DNA of 7,525 bases from Chitinophagaceae bacterium (GTDB taxonomy: Bacteria; Bacteroidota; Bacteroidia; Chitinophagales; Chitinophagaceae), in contig CANHUK010000065.1 in assembly GCA_947463755.1 (NCBI GenBank), positions 1 to 7,525 of the forward strand, in the 5' to 3' direction. Below the pieces are notes generated by a model. That model ran no database searches and was not told the origin of the DNA. It was given only the letters and a program-made list of their open reading frames with translations. Each line of letters opens with the position of its first letter. Positions within the stretch are counted from its first letter, which is position 1. The translations under genes and the position numbers were made by a program. Below, in pieces: positions 7,084 through 7,525 of the stretch.

Positions 7084-7525
7084 TCATACAACATCGGGCA
7101 GCAGGTAAGGCGCCCGGTAGTCGCGGCTCAGCATGGCGTTGGCCTCGTTCTCCCCTTCGCCGATGAATCGTTCGGCAACGGGATCGAATCGCAGCTGGCG
7201 ACCCAGGCGATAGGAGATGTTGCCGAGATGTGCGAGTGCGGATGACAGATGGCCCGATTGGACGGGTCCGTGCTGCAGACCCATATCCCGCGCGCGGATG
7301 GCATCGAACCAGTTCTGGAAATGCAGGGTGAGCTCACCGGACTCGGATCGGGCAGGTCCTTTTTCACGCTTTTCACCGAGATAGGTTTCGTAGGTGCCAT
7401 ATCCTTTGACGACCATGTAACCCTTGTCGCCATAGAAGATATTTCCCACGCCGGCCCCGTCTTCCAGGTTCGTATTCCAGTGCCGGACTTCGAACTGGAT
7501 CATCTTTTTCAGTTTCGGATAATGG
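7084..7525 (-). CDS. Gfo/Idh/MocA family oxidoreductase, C-terminal part (5' end off window)
   Basis: The C-terminal 146 residues of a Gfo/Idh/MocA-type NAD(P)-dependent oxidoreductase; the frame is open from the right edge to the stop at 7084-7086. The Rossmann domain and active-site lysine region lie outside the window. Visible family features are FEVRHWNTN (start of the strand-rich C-terminal domain), NIFYGDKGYM with the GxxG-like turn, HFQNWFDAIRARD, then SGHLSSALAHLGNISYRLGR and the tail RDYRAPYLLP. These match the bacterial C-terminal extension of this family. An internal Met at 7503 is not the start, because the upstream codons continue the conserved strand (HYPKLKKM). Family members oxidise or epimerise sugars and inositols; some act as glycosidases (GH109-like). 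A signal peptide cannot be judged here. The gene ends in a strong intrinsic terminator and converges on the phosphoesterase gene. Confidence 0.9.
   Translation of the reverse strand, partial: HYPKLKKMIQFEVRHWNTNLEDGAGVGNIFYGDKGYMVVKGYGTYETYLGEKREKGPARSESGELTLHFQNWFDAIRARDMGLQHGPVQSGHLSSALAHLGNISYRLGRQLRFDPVAERFIGEGENEANAMLSRDYRAPYLLPDVV

Overview
The window is a chromosomal piece of moderate to high GC from a heterotrophic bacterium, most likely a Bacteroidota member. A planctomycete or verrucomicrobial origin cannot be excluded, because the cytochrome/DUF1553/DUF1501 families are especially abundant there. The Bacteroidota lean rests on the lack of clear Shine-Dalgarno sequences, a secreted protein whose signal peptide ends in Ala-Ser-Ala before Gln, lipobox-bearing exported proteins, and the family mix. 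The assignment is inference, since no rRNA or other marker gene is present.

Layout. A leftward three-gene operon fills positions 5663 to 1 and continues off the left edge. In transcription order it encodes: (1) a 991-residue exported lipoprotein with planctomycete-type cytochrome c, DUF1549 and DUF1553 domains and two CxxCH motifs; (2) a 485-residue DUF1501 protein of the alkaline phosphatase/sulfatase-like superfamily with a Tat signal and a lipobox; (3) a membrane protein with a four-helix DUF2231-like domain, a periplasmic cytochrome c domain and leucine-rich repeats, cut by the window edge. The junctions are 3 and 9 bases, so the genes are almost certainly co-transcribed. A 192-base intergenic region (5664-5855) separates this operon from a divergent, secreted PHP-family phosphoesterase (5856-6980). 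That gene converges on a leftward Gfo/Idh/MocA oxidoreductase (7084 to beyond the right edge). A strong intrinsic terminator for the leftward gene lies between them, and its T-tract overlaps the end of the phosphoesterase gene.

How it may work together. The operon looks like a cell-envelope module in which substrate processing by the two large exported proteins is coupled to electron transfer through c-type hemes and a membrane anchor whose histidines cluster on the periplasmic face. The flanking secreted phosphoesterase and the sugar-type oxidoreductase fit breakdown of an external carbohydrate or phosphoester compound. The biochemical function of DUF1501, DUF1549, DUF1553 and DUF2231 is not established as far as I know, so this is a hypothesis. 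I saw no tRNA, rRNA, CRISPR array, insertion sequence or phage gene.
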